Shown here piece after piece: positions 17,593 through 26,348 of a DNA stretch of 64,000 nucleotides. The stretch's first letter is position 1. Every line of letters starts with the position of its first letter. The notes under the pieces were generated by a model. That model had not been told where the DNA came from. It saw only the letters and a list, made by a program, of their open reading frames with translations, and did no database searches. The position numbers and the translations under genes were made by a program. Source of the DNA: Acidimicrobiales bacterium (lineage in GTDB: Bacteria > Actinomycetota > Acidimicrobiia > Acidimicrobiales > Aldehydirespiratoraceae); the NCBI GenBank assembly GCA_029263175.1, contig JAJCXZ010000077.1, positions 85,726 to 149,725 of the forward strand, in the 5' to 3' direction.

Positions 17593-18237
17593 CTGAACGA
17601 GGGCTCGCTTCACGCGGCGTTGAAGGCCGACTACGCCCAGCCGGGTGACCGGTTCGAGGTGCCGCTCGACGGGTTCGTCATCGATATCCATCGCGGCGAC
17701 TCGCTGATCGAGATCCAGACAGGGTCGTTCGGCGCGATGGGACGGAAGCTCGACCGTCTCCTGCCCGAGCACCGGATCCTTCTCGTCTATCCGATCGCGG
17801 TCGAGAGCTATCTACACAAGCCCGATGCCAAGCCGCGGAAGTCGCCGAAGCGGGGCTCGGTGTTCGACCTGTTCGGGGAGCTCGTCAGCATTCCGACCCT
17901 GCTCGACCATCCGAACCTGAGTCTCGAGGTGGTGCTGGTGTCAGTCGACAAGATGCAGGTGGCGGACGCCAAGGTCCGGCGGGGGAGAGGTGGCTTCCGC
18001 ACCGAAGACCGACAGCTGCGGGAGATCCTCGGCCGGCACCGCTTCGAGCACGGTGCCGATCTGCTCACACTGGTGCCGGATGATCTCCCGCCAGTGTTCA
18101 CCACCGCTGACCTTGCCGGTCGGGCGGGCATCGGTCGCGATGTTGCCCAGCAGATGGCGTACTGCCTACGTCCGCTCGGCCTCTTCGTCGAGCAGGGAAG
18201 AACCAAGGCCGGCATCGAGTACTCGCTGGCTCCGTAG
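17593..18237 (+). CDS. Conserved protein of unknown function; start codon uncertain
   Basis: The only canonical start in this frame is TTG at 17620, which gives a 205-residue protein beginning MKADYAQPGDRFEVPLDGF. The same frame reads LNEGSLHAALKADYAQPGDR from a CTG at 17593, and I judge the extra nine residues to belong to the protein because the sequence stays coding-like; the frame closes only at a TAG at 17554. The protein contains FVIDIHRGDSLIEIQTGSF, which is reminiscent of a nuclease-like core (conserved D/E residues), and a C-terminal winged-helix-like region (about 155-205). Function is unknown. I give the CTG coordinate as the likely 5' limit and 17620 as the conservative start. Confidence 0.6.
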   Translation: MNEGSLHAALKADYAQPGDRFEVPLDGFVIDIHRGDSLIEIQTGSFGAMGRKLDRLLPEHRILLVYPIAVESYLHKPDAKPRKSPKRGSVFDLFGELVSIPTLLDHPNLSLEVVLVSVDKMQVADAKVRRGRGGFRTEDRQLREILGRHRFEHGADLLTLVPDDLPPVFTTADLAGRAGIGRDVAQQMAYCLRPLGLFVEQGRTKAGIEYSLAP

Positions 18238-18242
18238 GGGTC

Positions 18243-18782
18243 TCAGTCCCCGACCTCGTCGTCGATCGCTTCGCGCAGCAGGTCGGCGTGCCCGACGTGG
18301 CGGGCGTACTCCTCGATCATGTGGACCATGATCCAGCGAAGGTTCCAGGGTCCTCGTCCGCCCGGGTCGCCGACCGACATCGTGTCCATCGATGGCGCAG
18401 CATCGATGATCCTGCGACTCCGCTCGCACGTCTCGTCGAACGTGGCCAGCAACCATGCCGGCGAGTCGTGCGCGGCGGTGGTCAGTTCCCAATCGGGATC
18501 GTCCTCCCACGGAGCGCTCGCCCACGGTTCTCGTTCGGGTGAGCCCATGAAGCGATGGTCGAACCAGTGGTCCTCGACGAGCGCCATGTGTTTCATCAAC
18601 CCGCCGAGGGTCAGGTTCGAGCTCGACGTAGTCCGCGCGAGGTCGGCGGAGCCGAGGCCCTCGGCCTTGCGGGCGAGCACGTCGCGGTAGTAGTCGAGGA
18701 ATTCGGTGAGCACCTGTCGCTCAGATCCCGGGGCTTTGACCGGGTCCGCGGGTTCGGGTCGGCGAGGGGTGAGGTCGGACAT
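18243..18782 (-). CDS. DinB-fold (DUF664) protein
   Basis: A 179-residue four-helix-bundle protein of the DinB/DUF664 family. The three histidines expected to bind a metal are visible: one in LMKHMALVEDHWF and two in the C-terminal EYARHVGHADLLRE helix. Actinobacterial relatives often act as mycothiol-dependent or other thiol-dependent transferases, but no substrate can be given. It begins just after the stop of the upstream oxidoreductase on the same strand and is probably co-transcribed with it. Confidence 0.8.
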   Translation of the reverse strand: MSDLTPRRPEPADPVKAPGSERQVLTEFLDYYRDVLARKAEGLGSADLARTTSSSNLTLGGLMKHMALVEDHWFDHRFMGSPEREPWASAPWEDDPDWELTTAAHDSPAWLLATFDETCERSRRIIDAAPSMDTMSVGDPGGRGPWNLRWIMVHMIEEYARHVGHADLLREAIDDEVGD

Positions 18783-18783
18783 C

Positions 18784-19836
18784 TCAGCGCATTCTCGCAA
18801 GGATTTCGCGCAACTGATCGGCGTCCTGCGGATTCTCGACCGGAATCGAGAACTCGATTCGATCGACGCGGCGGGCATAGCGGTCGTTGAGCTTGTCGGC
18901 GATCTCGTCAAAGGTGCCGATCGTGGCGACAGTATGCAGCATCTCGTCGCTGACCAACCCCGGGAGGTCCTCCCATTGCTGATTGCGGGACAGCACCGAG
19001 GCCTGCTCCGCGATCTCCTCCCAGCCGTGAAGGCGAAACGTTCGTCGGTAGGAGGGGGTCGACAGGTAGAAGGCGACCCGGGCGCGAACCGATTCGATGA
19101 CCTTGGCGAGTCGCTCCTGGTTGGGTGCTGTGCCGATGAGCGGCTTCATGCAGACCTCGACCGCATCGACGTCGCGGTTCGCCCGGCCGGCCCCACGAAC
19201 AAGATTCGGCAGTACTTCTTCGTCGATGAACCTGGGAGTACAGACGGGATGCAGCCGCACGCCGTCCGCGACCTCGCCGGCCATGGCCACCATGTTCGGA
19301 CCGATGGCGGCGACGTGGATGGGGATGTCGGGATACTCGATCGGGCCGGGGTTGAAGAGCGGCACCATCACGTTGAGGTTGTAGTGCTCGCTGCTGAAGT
19401 CGAGCGTCGTACCGTTCTGCCAGCAGTCCCACACGGCGCGCATGGCGTTGATGTAGTCGCGCATCCACGGGGCCGGCGCATGCCAAGGGAGTCCATAGCG
19501 GCGCTCGATGTGGGCGCGGACCTGGGAGCCGAGGCCGAGAATGAACCGACCGTTCGAGAGCTTCGACAGCGACCACGCCGACATGGCCGTGGCGGTTGGG
19601 CTGCGGGGGAACGCCATGGCGACCGAGGTTCCGAGTTGGATGGTGGACGTCGTGGTAGCGCCGAGAGCGAGAAGCTGGAACGGGTCGTCCTTGGTTTCTT
19701 CGACCAGCACAGCATCGAGTCCGACATCCTCGGCGGTCTTAGCAAGAGCGGCGAAACGTCGGATGTCGAGTGGTGTCTCGGGTTCCCGAAGGCCCGGGTC
19801 AAGCTTGCCCAGCGGGAGCAGCGACTCGACGATCAT
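18784..19836 (-). CDS. Luciferase-like, probably F420-dependent oxidoreductase
   Basis: A 350-residue TIM-barrel protein of the luciferase-like monooxygenase superfamily, closest in pattern to the TIGR03617 (MSMEG_2256-like) F420-dependent group: TIQLGTSVAMAFPRSP, LSNGRFILGLGSQV and IPIHVAAIGP are typical. Such enzymes use reduced F420 or FMN; the actinobacterial context favours F420. A strong AAGGAG lies 6 nt before the ATG at 19836, which discounts the longer upstream frame. The following DinB-type gene starts about at its stop, suggesting a two-gene operon. The substrate is unknown. Confidence 0.87.
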   Translation of the reverse strand: MIVESLLPLGKLDPGLREPETPLDIRRFAALAKTAEDVGLDAVLVEETKDDPFQLLALGATTTSTIQLGTSVAMAFPRSPTATAMSAWSLSKLSNGRFILGLGSQVRAHIERRYGLPWHAPAPWMRDYINAMRAVWDCWQNGTTLDFSSEHYNLNVMVPLFNPGPIEYPDIPIHVAAIGPNMVAMAGEVADGVRLHPVCTPRFIDEEVLPNLVRGAGRANRDVDAVEVCMKPLIGTAPNQERLAKVIESVRARVAFYLSTPSYRRTFRLHGWEEIAEQASVLSRNQQWEDLPGLVSDEMLHTVATIGTFDEIADKLNDRYARRVDRIEFSIPVENPQDADQLREILARMR

Positions 19837-19903
19837 TGATGTCTCCTTGGGAGCGGTTGCCAGAAAACGTATTCGACGCTGCGGCTCTGGCAGTATTCGC
19901 CAG

Positions 19904-21079
19904 ATGTCGCCCCGCCCGAGAACCGTCTTGACCGTGCTGCTGGGAGCGCATGTGGTCAATGATTTCGGCTCGACCGTGTTGCCAGCGTTTCTCCCTGCTG
20001 TCGCTGAGGAGTTCAACCTCGACTACGCCGACCTGGGGTTGTTGTCGTTCGCCTTTGTCCTGCTGACCGGACTTCTGCAGCCGGCAGCAGGCAACTACGC
20101 CGACCGCGCCGGGCGGCGACGGTTCATGCTCGTGGTCGGGTTCACCGTTGGCGCCGGAGGGTTTCTCGCCATGGCCGTGGCACCGACGTTCTGGTTCATC
20201 GTGGCGGTGAGTCTGCTCTGTGGGCTCGGGCAGGCCATGTATCACCCGCAGGCGACAGCACTCATCGTCAACGCCTACCCCGAGCGACGTGGCCGAGCGC
20301 TCGGCATCCACGGTTGGGGCGGTTCGATCGGTCACTTTGCCGCTCCCGCTGCAGTCGTGTTGATGGTGGCCTGGTTCGGATGGCGGTGGGCGATGGCGGC
20401 GGTTGCGTTGCCCATGCTGCTGGCAGCACTGGTCGTCCGCTTTCGGTTGGCCGAAACCCAGCCGTCCCCGGCCGTGACTCTGCGCGGGTCGCTGACCCGA
20501 CCCTTGATCATCGCCGCCTTGGCGTTTGGCGTCGTCGGAACGGTTGGTCGCAGCTTCCTCGTGTTCTTCGTGAAGATGCTCGTCGACGAGGGATGGAGCA
20601 ACACGAGCGCCGGTGTCCTGCTCACGGTGATCCTCGTGGGTGGCGCGGTATCCCAGCCGCTCGGGGGCTGGGCATACGATCGAATTGGCGGCGTCCGCGT
20701 GCTCCAGATCGCCGCGGTGGCGACGATCGTGCTGATGGGCGTGTTCGCGGTGAGCTCGGGAGCGCTCTCGCTGTTTGCTGTCGGTGGCATCGCGTTCTTC
20801 GAGTTCAGTTTGTTCCCGGTGGCGCTCGCCCAAGCCAGCCAACTGGCCTCGGCCGAGCGCACGGGAGCGGCGACCGGAGTCGTGTTCGGTGTGTCCGGTG
20901 TGATGACCGCGTTGGCCCAGCCGGCGGTCGGCGCTCTCGCCGAGGCGTTGAACGACATCCGGCTCGCGCTGGTCTGGCAGCTCCCTCTCGCCGTCCTCGG
21001 CCTGGCACTGGCGTTCTACATGAAGGCCTCCGACCGTCGACCGGTTCAACCCTTACCGTCGCACCCCGTGACCGGGTGA
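19904..21079 (+). CDS. MFS transporter, fosmidomycin-resistance-like
   Basis: A 391-residue protein with twelve hydrophobic segments. The N-terminus (LLGAHVVNDFGSTVLPAFLP) and YADRAGRRR loop fit the MFS branch that includes fosmidomycin-resistance exporters. GQAMYHPQATALI in helix 4 or 5 is a typical feature of that branch. It lies divergently from the F420-type oxidoreductase with 67 nt between the starts. ATG 19904 is the first good start; the open frame upstream is a shadow of the oxidoreductase. Substrate unknown. Confidence 0.85.
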   Translation: MSPRPRTVLTVLLGAHVVNDFGSTVLPAFLPAVAEEFNLDYADLGLLSFAFVLLTGLLQPAAGNYADRAGRRRFMLVVGFTVGAGGFLAMAVAPTFWFIVAVSLLCGLGQAMYHPQATALIVNAYPERRGRALGIHGWGGSIGHFAAPAAVVLMVAWFGWRWAMAAVALPMLLAALVVRFRLAETQPSPAVTLRGSLTRPLIIAALAFGVVGTVGRSFLVFFVKMLVDEGWSNTSAGVLLTVILVGGAVSQPLGGWAYDRIGGVRVLQIAAVATIVLMGVFAVSSGALSLFAVGGIAFFEFSLFPVALAQASQLASAERTGAATGVVFGVSGVMTALAQPAVGALAEALNDIRLALVWQLPLAVLGLALAFYMKASDRRPVQPLPSHPVTG

Positions 21080-21134
21080 ACCCGGCCGACTAGGGTCCGT
21101 CACCGATCCGACAATCGAAGAGGGGGCGGGTCAG

Positions 21135-21539
21135 ATGGACGTCAAGCGCTTGCAGTCGTTGCCGTTGTTCCAGGGAATCGCGGAAGGCGATCTCGCGGAT
21201 TGGGCCGCGAAATTCCAGACCGCCGAGATGCTGGCTGGATCCAGCCTCGCCAAGCAGGACGATTTTGCGTACCGATTCTTCGTCGTGCTCGAGGGCCAGG
21301 TCGAGGTCTTCCGCGACTTCGAGCACGTGGCCGATCTTGGACCCGGTGAGTTCTTCGGCGAGATGGGCCTGATTTCGGGCAAACGTCGAAACGCCCGCGT
21401 CACGGCCAAAACGCGAGTCGACATTGCCTGGATGATGCCGTGGGACTTCGAACAGATGACCACTGATGTTCCCGACATCGCGGCGCGAATCAGTGAGGTC
21501 GTCGCCACGCGGAACGCCAGCATCGCCGCGGCCGACTAG
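21135..21539 (+). CDS. Stand-alone cyclic-nucleotide-binding (CRP-type) domain protein
   Basis: A 134-residue protein consisting of one cNMP-binding domain: the beta-roll contains FFVVLEGQVEVF and the phosphate-binding cassette GEFFGEMGLISGKRRNARV. No helix-turn-helix or enzymatic domain follows, so it is not a full transcription factor; it may regulate a partner protein. A purine-rich stretch (GAGGGGGCGGG) precedes the ATG. With the cyclase at 49.7 kb it is one of the cAMP-signalling parts in this window. Confidence 0.85.
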   Translation: MDVKRLQSLPLFQGIAEGDLADWAAKFQTAEMLAGSSLAKQDDFAYRFFVVLEGQVEVFRDFEHVADLGPGEFFGEMGLISGKRRNARVTAKTRVDIAWMMPWDFEQMTTDVPDIAARISEVVATRNASIAAAD

Positions 21540-21561
21540 CCACCCGCAGCCATACTGCGTC

Positions 21562-21939
21562 ATGGCATTCGGGCAGAGCGCGGGACCGGCGGCGACAGGT
21601 CGTCAGGTGAAAGAGCTTCTCGAACTGCTGAACAACCTCGGCCATGCTGATTTCCGTGATGCCCGCGGACCAATGGGGTTCAATCAGCGGCAGGCGGGTG
21701 GCCGCTTCACGGCCGATGAAGCATCCGAATTGATCGATCAGCTCCAAGCGGCTGAGCACGAGGCTGAGCAGGGACCCGCAGCCCCGGCCCGGAACGGGCC
21801 CGAGCCTGAAGCCGAGACAGCGCCGGCGAAGCCGGTGAGCGAACTGACCGATCACGAGAAGGCGATCCGTACGGCGCCGACGAAGTGGCTCGTCCTCGAG
21901 GTGCGCCGGCGAGGCTGGACGGTCACCAAGCCCAAGTAG
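21562..21939 (+). CDS. Conserved hypothetical protein
   Basis: A 125-residue protein I do not recognise by function. Residues about 14-65 look like a compact helical domain (QVKELLELLNNLGHADFRD, then GRFTADEASELIDQLQ); an alanine-, proline- and glutamate-rich linker leads to a basic C-terminus (KWLVLEVRRRGWTVTKPK). It starts 22 nt after the cNMP-binding gene on the same strand and may be co-transcribed with it. The C-terminal basic tail might bind nucleic acid, which is speculation. Confidence 0.65.
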   Translation: MAFGQSAGPAATGRQVKELLELLNNLGHADFRDARGPMGFNQRQAGGRFTADEASELIDQLQAAEHEAEQGPAAPARNGPEPEAETAPAKPVSELTDHEKAIRTAPTKWLVLEVRRRGWTVTKPK

Positions 21940-22005
21940 GCAGTTCGCTTCCCGCGCTTGACTTGAGCGATGATCGCGGGGCCCGCACGGCAGACGGAGG
22001 ATCTG

Positions 22006-23226
22006 ATGACGACTCGCATTGTGGCGGATGTGTTGATTCCGGGACGAGGTGAACCGATCGATGGCGGCACCGTCCTGATGGAGCCCGGCGAGATCACGTT
22101 CGCCGGCGCTACCGCTGAGGCGCCATCGACCGGCGAGGGCGAGTCCCTGGTCGAGGTGCCGGTGGTGCTTCCGGGACTGTGGGACTGCCACACGCACTTT
22201 GTGGGTATGCCCCAGCCCAACCTCGAACTGATCGCCAGCGCGGACATCGTGGCCGCCGCGGCGCGAGCGGTCGACGATGCTGCTGCCATGCTCGACGGCG
22301 GCGTGACCAGCGTCCGCGACGTCGGCGGCATGGGCGTTCGGCTCGCGCAGGTTGTGGCCGAGGGAAGAATGAAGGGGCCATGGATCTACGGTGCCGGACG
22401 GATCCTGTCGACCACCGGTGGCCATGGCGACATCCACAGCCTGCCTCTCGATTTTGTGCACCAGCTCACGTGCGACTCCGGTTTCAGCGTCCTGTGCGAT
22501 GGGGTGCCCGAGGTGTTGAAGGCGGTGCGTCTGAATCTGCGGGTCAACGCCAGGCTGATCAAGGTCTGTGCCTCCGGAGGGGTGATGTCGGAGATCGATC
22601 ATCCGATGCACCAGCAGTTCAGCGATGAGGAACTGCGGGCGATTGTCGGGGAGGCGGCGCGGGCCGAGCGGATCGTGGCCGCCCATTGCCACGGCAAGGC
22701 CGGGATCATGGCAGCGCTACGCGCCGGTTGCTACTCGATCGAGCACGGCAGCTTCCTCGATGAAGAAGGCGCCGACCTCATGTTGGAGAAGGGTGCCATG
22801 TTCGTGCCCACCCGTTTCGTGGTCGACGAGTTGCTCGGCCAGGCCGACCTGCTTCCTCGCTATGCCTACGAGAAGGGCATGATGGTCGCCGGCGCCCATG
22901 AGATGGCCATGAAGATCGCCATCTCGAAAGGGGTGAAGATCGCTGCGGGCTGTGACATCTTCGTGTCCGGTCAGATGTACGGCGGCAGCAGCAAAGAGAT
23001 CCTGCACCTCATCAACGCGGGCATGACCGACCTCGAAGCCATCGAGGCGGCCACCGCGAACGGGCCCGAGTCGCTCGGGCCGCAGGCCCCCAACACCGGT
23101 CAGCTCCGCGCCGGGATGGATGCCGACGTCATCGCCCTCGACACCAATCCGCTTGACGACCGCAGCGTTTGGGGCGACCCCGCCCGCGTATCCCACGTCT
23201 GGCAACGTGGCCTCCAGGTCAAGTGA
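22006..23226 (+). CDS. Metal-dependent amidohydrolase (imidazolonepropionase/prolidase-like)
   Basis: A 406-residue amidohydrolase-superfamily protein. Metal and catalytic residues can be followed: HTH in DCHTHFVG near residue 65, a candidate bridging lysine in LIKVCASGG, histidines in AHCHGKAG and IEHGSF, and an aspartate in AAGCDIF. The nearest known group hydrolyses amide bonds of dipeptides or cyclic substrates (Sgx9260-type prolidases). GGAGG lies 5 nt before the ATG at 22006. The alpha/beta hydrolase gene overlaps its stop by 4 nt, so the two enzymes probably act together. Confidence 0.88.
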   Translation: MTTRIVADVLIPGRGEPIDGGTVLMEPGEITFAGATAEAPSTGEGESLVEVPVVLPGLWDCHTHFVGMPQPNLELIASADIVAAAARAVDDAAAMLDGGVTSVRDVGGMGVRLAQVVAEGRMKGPWIYGAGRILSTTGGHGDIHSLPLDFVHQLTCDSGFSVLCDGVPEVLKAVRLNLRVNARLIKVCASGGVMSEIDHPMHQQFSDEELRAIVGEAARAERIVAAHCHGKAGIMAALRAGCYSIEHGSFLDEEGADLMLEKGAMFVPTRFVVDELLGQADLLPRYAYEKGMMVAGAHEMAMKIAISKGVKIAAGCDIFVSGQMYGGSSKEILHLINAGMTDLEAIEAATANGPESLGPQAPNTGQLRAGMDADVIALDTNPLDDRSVWGDPARVSHVWQRGLQVK

Positions 23227-23966
23227 CGGAAGAAGCGCGTCGAAACGTCCTGCTCGTCCATGGGGCCTGGCATGGCGGGTGGTGTTGGCGTGAGCACTGG
23301 GTTCAGTTCCTCGAGGCGAACGGGTTTGAGTGCGAGGCCATTGACCTCATCGATCACGATCGCCCTGGCGACCTGGGCCGTATCTGGCCGACGATTCCGC
23401 AGCAGGTTGCGCACGTAGGAGCTGCGCTTGATCAACTGGGGCCGGAGACGATCGTCGTCGGTCATTCGATGGGTGGCTACATCGTCCAGCGGGTGCTGGA
23501 GAAGCGCGATGCGGCGCATGCGGTCCTGGTGGCAAGCGTGCCCCGGCACGGCGTCTGGAAGGCCGCGCTCGGCATGCTCCGAAACGACCCCAAGGTCTTC
23601 TTCCAAGCCAGCCTTCTCATGGACATGAGCGGGTTCGTCACCGATGACGAGCATGTCCGCGGTGCGTTCTTCACGGCCGACACTCCTGATGAGATTGTGG
23701 CCAACACGCGTGCACAGCTCCAGAACGAATCGTTCCGTTCCTACCTCTCGCTGCTGTTTCGGTTGCCGCGGCCCAACCAGGTCGACACGCCCGTCACGGT
23801 GGTTGCTGCCGAGCTCGACAGGCTGTTCGACGTCGACGGACAGCAGGATCTAGCGAGGGCCTATGGCACGGATGCGCTCGTGATCGAAGGCGCCGGCCAC
23901 GACCTCATGCTCGACCCCCGGTGGCAAGAAGCCGCTGAAGTCATCGTGCGGCTCGGCCGGTCCTAA
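23223..23966 (+). CDS. Alpha/beta hydrolase
   Basis: A 247-residue alpha/beta hydrolase resembling the plant MES/HNL-like esterase group: VLLVHGAWHGGWCW oxyanion segment, nucleophile Ser82 in GHSMGG and His226 in GAGHDLML. The GTG start at 23223 overlaps the amidohydrolase stop (GTGA). The TAA stop lies within the left arm of a long perfect hairpin repeat. Substrate is unknown; an ester or lactone acted on in the same route as the amidohydrolase is plausible. Confidence 0.88.
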   Translation: MTEEARRNVLLVHGAWHGGWCWREHWVQFLEANGFECEAIDLIDHDRPGDLGRIWPTIPQQVAHVGAALDQLGPETIVVGHSMGGYIVQRVLEKRDAAHAVLVASVPRHGVWKAALGMLRNDPKVFFQASLLMDMSGFVTDDEHVRGAFFTADTPDEIVANTRAQLQNESFRSYLSLLFRLPRPNQVDTPVTVVAAELDRLFDVDGQQDLARAYGTDALVIEGAGHDLMLDPRWQEAAEVIVRLGRS

Positions 23967-24000
23967 CGCACACTGGGGTCTGTCCCCAGTGTGCGTTAGG
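23962..24000. repeat. Dispersed hairpin repeat, copy 1 (between convergent genes)
   Basis: A perfect 17-bp inverted repeat, left arm CCTAACGCACACTGGGG, loop TCTGT, right arm 23984-24000. A near-identical copy lies at 55221-55258. The left arm contains the TAA stop of the hydrolase, and the MFS stop follows 2 nt after the right arm. It could terminate both transcripts and may be a REP-type mobile palindrome. Confidence 0.8.
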
Positions 24001-24001
24001 G

Positions 24002-25243
24002 CTACCCCAAACGTCTGAGTTCGGTGTTGCGGACGTAGGTGGTGACCACCGCGGTGAGGCCGACGACCGCGGCGCCGCTGATCGTGTTGCCGGTGCCGGC
24101 TTGGCTGGCGATCAGGCCCAACATCAGTGCCCCGATCGGGAGCAGCCCCATCTGCACCAGGGTGTAGAGCCCCATCACCCGACCCATCATGTGTTGGGGC
24201 GTGTTGGCTTGGATGAGGCCCTGGTTCATGTTGATGTAGAAGCCACCGCCGAGGCCCATTCCCAGTGCCAGCGGGAACAACTGCCAGTACTCGGTGCTGC
24301 GGCCGATGAAGAACGTCATCGTGGCACCGACCATCATCGCCCGCTGAAACAGGGCGCCCTTGTTGGCCATGTCGCCTTTGCGCATGACGATCACGGAGCT
24401 GATGGCGATGCCGATGCCCATCATGGCGAGCAGGGGAGCGACGTCGCCCGATTCGCGGCCGAGCTCTTCCTTGACGAACGCCTGCATCGTCACCATCACC
24501 GCCGGGTTCACCGTGAGCCCTGCCAGCGTCAGCAACATGAAGAGGGTGCGAAGGTGACGGTCGTCGCGAAGGTGGCGGAAGGCATCGATCGTCTCATGCA
24601 CGATCGGTCGCTTGCCGGGCATCTCGCCATGGGCAGGGATCTCGATGCGAAGCAGGAACAGAAGCCCGATACCCAGGAGGATGGCCTGGAACCAGAAGGC
24701 GCCGTCGAAGCCGAACTGGTCGCCGACGAGCTTGGCGATGACCGGCCCGAGGATCATGGAAAGCGTCATCGCCAGGGCATTCACGGCGATGGCGCTGAAG
24801 AGTTGGTCGCGTCTGACGAGGACAGGGATCAACGCCGCCCGAACGGGCTGACCGATGGTGGAGGTTGCTCCCGCGAGGAACGCGGCGCCCAGAACCCAGC
24901 CCATCGTGGCGCGGCCCGAGCTGATGAGGAGGGCGGTGCCGATCATCACCCCGACCGAGGTCACCTGGGTGACGATCAGCAACCTACGGCGGTCGTAGCG
25001 GTCAGCCCACGCTCCAGCATGAAGTGTCAAGAAGATGGCCGGGATACCAAGGGCGAAGACCACCAGACCCTGGTCGCTCTCGGAGCGATTGAGGCCATCG
25101 AGAACCAACCAGCCGAACACGAAACGTTGCGCGTTGGCGACGATGAAGTAGGCCACGGAGTTGGACCAGAGGCGCCGAAAGTTGGGTTCGCGGAGCGGGC
25201 CCCGCGTCGGTGCCGCGCTGACGTCGCTGTCGAGCTGAGTCAC
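24002..25243 (-). CDS. MFS exporter, EntS (MFS_3)-like
   Basis: A 413-residue protein with twelve hydrophobic segments and the MFS_3 pattern of EntS-like exporters: N-terminal REPNFRRLWSNSVAYFIV, GAWADRYDRRRLL loop and QPVRAALIPVLVRRDQLFSAIAVN. Family members export siderophores or drugs; no siderophore genes are seen nearby. The start is GTG 25243. It is convergent with the alpha/beta hydrolase across the hairpin repeat and divergent from the methyltransferase at 25329. Confidence 0.85.
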   Translation of the reverse strand: MTQLDSDVSAAPTRGPLREPNFRRLWSNSVAYFIVANAQRFVFGWLVLDGLNRSESDQGLVVFALGIPAIFLTLHAGAWADRYDRRRLLIVTQVTSVGVMIGTALLISSGRATMGWVLGAAFLAGATSTIGQPVRAALIPVLVRRDQLFSAIAVNALAMTLSMILGPVIAKLVGDQFGFDGAFWFQAILLGIGLLFLLRIEIPAHGEMPGKRPIVHETIDAFRHLRDDRHLRTLFMLLTLAGLTVNPAVMVTMQAFVKEELGRESGDVAPLLAMMGIGIAISSVIVMRKGDMANKGALFQRAMMVGATMTFFIGRSTEYWQLFPLALGMGLGGGFYINMNQGLIQANTPQHMMGRVMGLYTLVQMGLLPIGALMLGLIASQAGTGNTISGAAVVGLTAVVTTYVRNTELRRLG

Positions 25244-25328
25244 CGGAAGAGTTTGCCAGACCGGGCCCGGCAGCTGTTACCTGAGTGCCGACGACTCACT
25301 CGGTCGGCTAGAAAGTCCGAATGGGCCC

Positions 25329-26261
25329 ATGCCGCGGAGCGAAGTGAGCAGGTACAGCGGGCTCATCGAGCGAGCCCGTGCAGGCGAACGGATCCTGATT
25401 GACGGGGGAACCGGCTCGGAGTGCATCCGTCGAGGGGCACCCGCACTCACGAACGGTTGGAGCGGAGGCGCAGCCCTGAGCGACCCCGACATCGTCCGCG
25501 AAATCCACGCCGACTACATCGCCCTCGGAGCTGATCTCGTGGCGTCGAACACGTTTGCGACGGGGAGGAACGTGCTTGAGGACGCGGGTGTGGCCGTCGA
25601 CTTCGAGGCCTACAACCGCCGCGCCGTCGAGCTGGCGATCGAGGCTCGCGCTGCCGCTGGTCCTGGTGCTGACCACGTCGTCGTCGCCGGCGGCGTCAGC
25701 AACTGGAGCTTCTCTGGCGATCGGCCCTCGCTCGATGCGTTGCATGACAACACGGTCGAGCAGGTCACGATCATGCGTGATGCCGGCGCCGAGCTGATCA
25801 GCCTCGAAATGATGGTCGACTTCCCTCGGATGATCGCCACGTTGGAGGCAGTGTCGACGGTTGACCTGCCCATCTGGGTGGGTCTGACCATCGGCCCTGA
25901 AGAAGGCCACGACGTCGATCAGCTCGATGAGGTGATCCACCTTCGCGAGGGCGGCTCACTCCTCGAGGCGGTTGAGATTGCCAAGCGCTACGTCCGAGTT
26001 GACGCGTTCTGCCTCATGCATTCCGACGTGCGAATCACCGAGCGTGGCGTCGCCGCGATTCGCACACAATGGGATGGCCCGCTCGGGGCGTACGCCCACG
26101 CCGGTCACGTTGTCGACGGCGAGATCGTTCATGACGGCGCGATCACGCCGGCCGCCTACGCCGCGTACGCGCCGGCATGGCGCGCGGCCGGGGCCACGAT
26201 GGTGGGCGGTTGCTGCGGCATCGGCCCCGAACACGTGCGGGCACTCGCGGCGGTGATCTAG
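25329..26261 (+). CDS. Homocysteine S-methyltransferase-family protein
   Basis: A 310-residue TIM-barrel of the homocysteine S-methyltransferase family (LIDGGTGSECIRRG start, DYIALGADLVASNTF). The C-terminal zinc motif GGCCGIGPEH is intact. The first zinc cysteine is usually in an NC-x-H/P segment; here the segment reads FCLMHSDV, so the cysteine is displaced by one position. It would transfer a methyl group from a methyl donor such as S-methylmethionine to homocysteine, if active. A second family member is at 48592, with both motifs normal. An ATG at 25321 is out of frame and stops at once; 25329 is the start. Confidence 0.85.
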   Translation: MPRSEVSRYSGLIERARAGERILIDGGTGSECIRRGAPALTNGWSGGAALSDPDIVREIHADYIALGADLVASNTFATGRNVLEDAGVAVDFEAYNRRAVELAIEARAAAGPGADHVVVAGGVSNWSFSGDRPSLDALHDNTVEQVTIMRDAGAELISLEMMVDFPRMIATLEAVSTVDLPIWVGLTIGPEEGHDVDQLDEVIHLREGGSLLEAVEIAKRYVRVDAFCLMHSDVRITERGVAAIRTQWDGPLGAYAHAGHVVDGEIVHDGAITPAAYAAYAPAWRAAGATMVGGCCGIGPEHVRALAAVI

Positions 26262-26348
26262 CGACCGCCGAGCAGGCCTGCGAGGATTGGTGAAACCCAA
26301 CCCTGGTGCTCGATGGGGAATGGCGCGACACTCGCCACCGGGGGAAAC

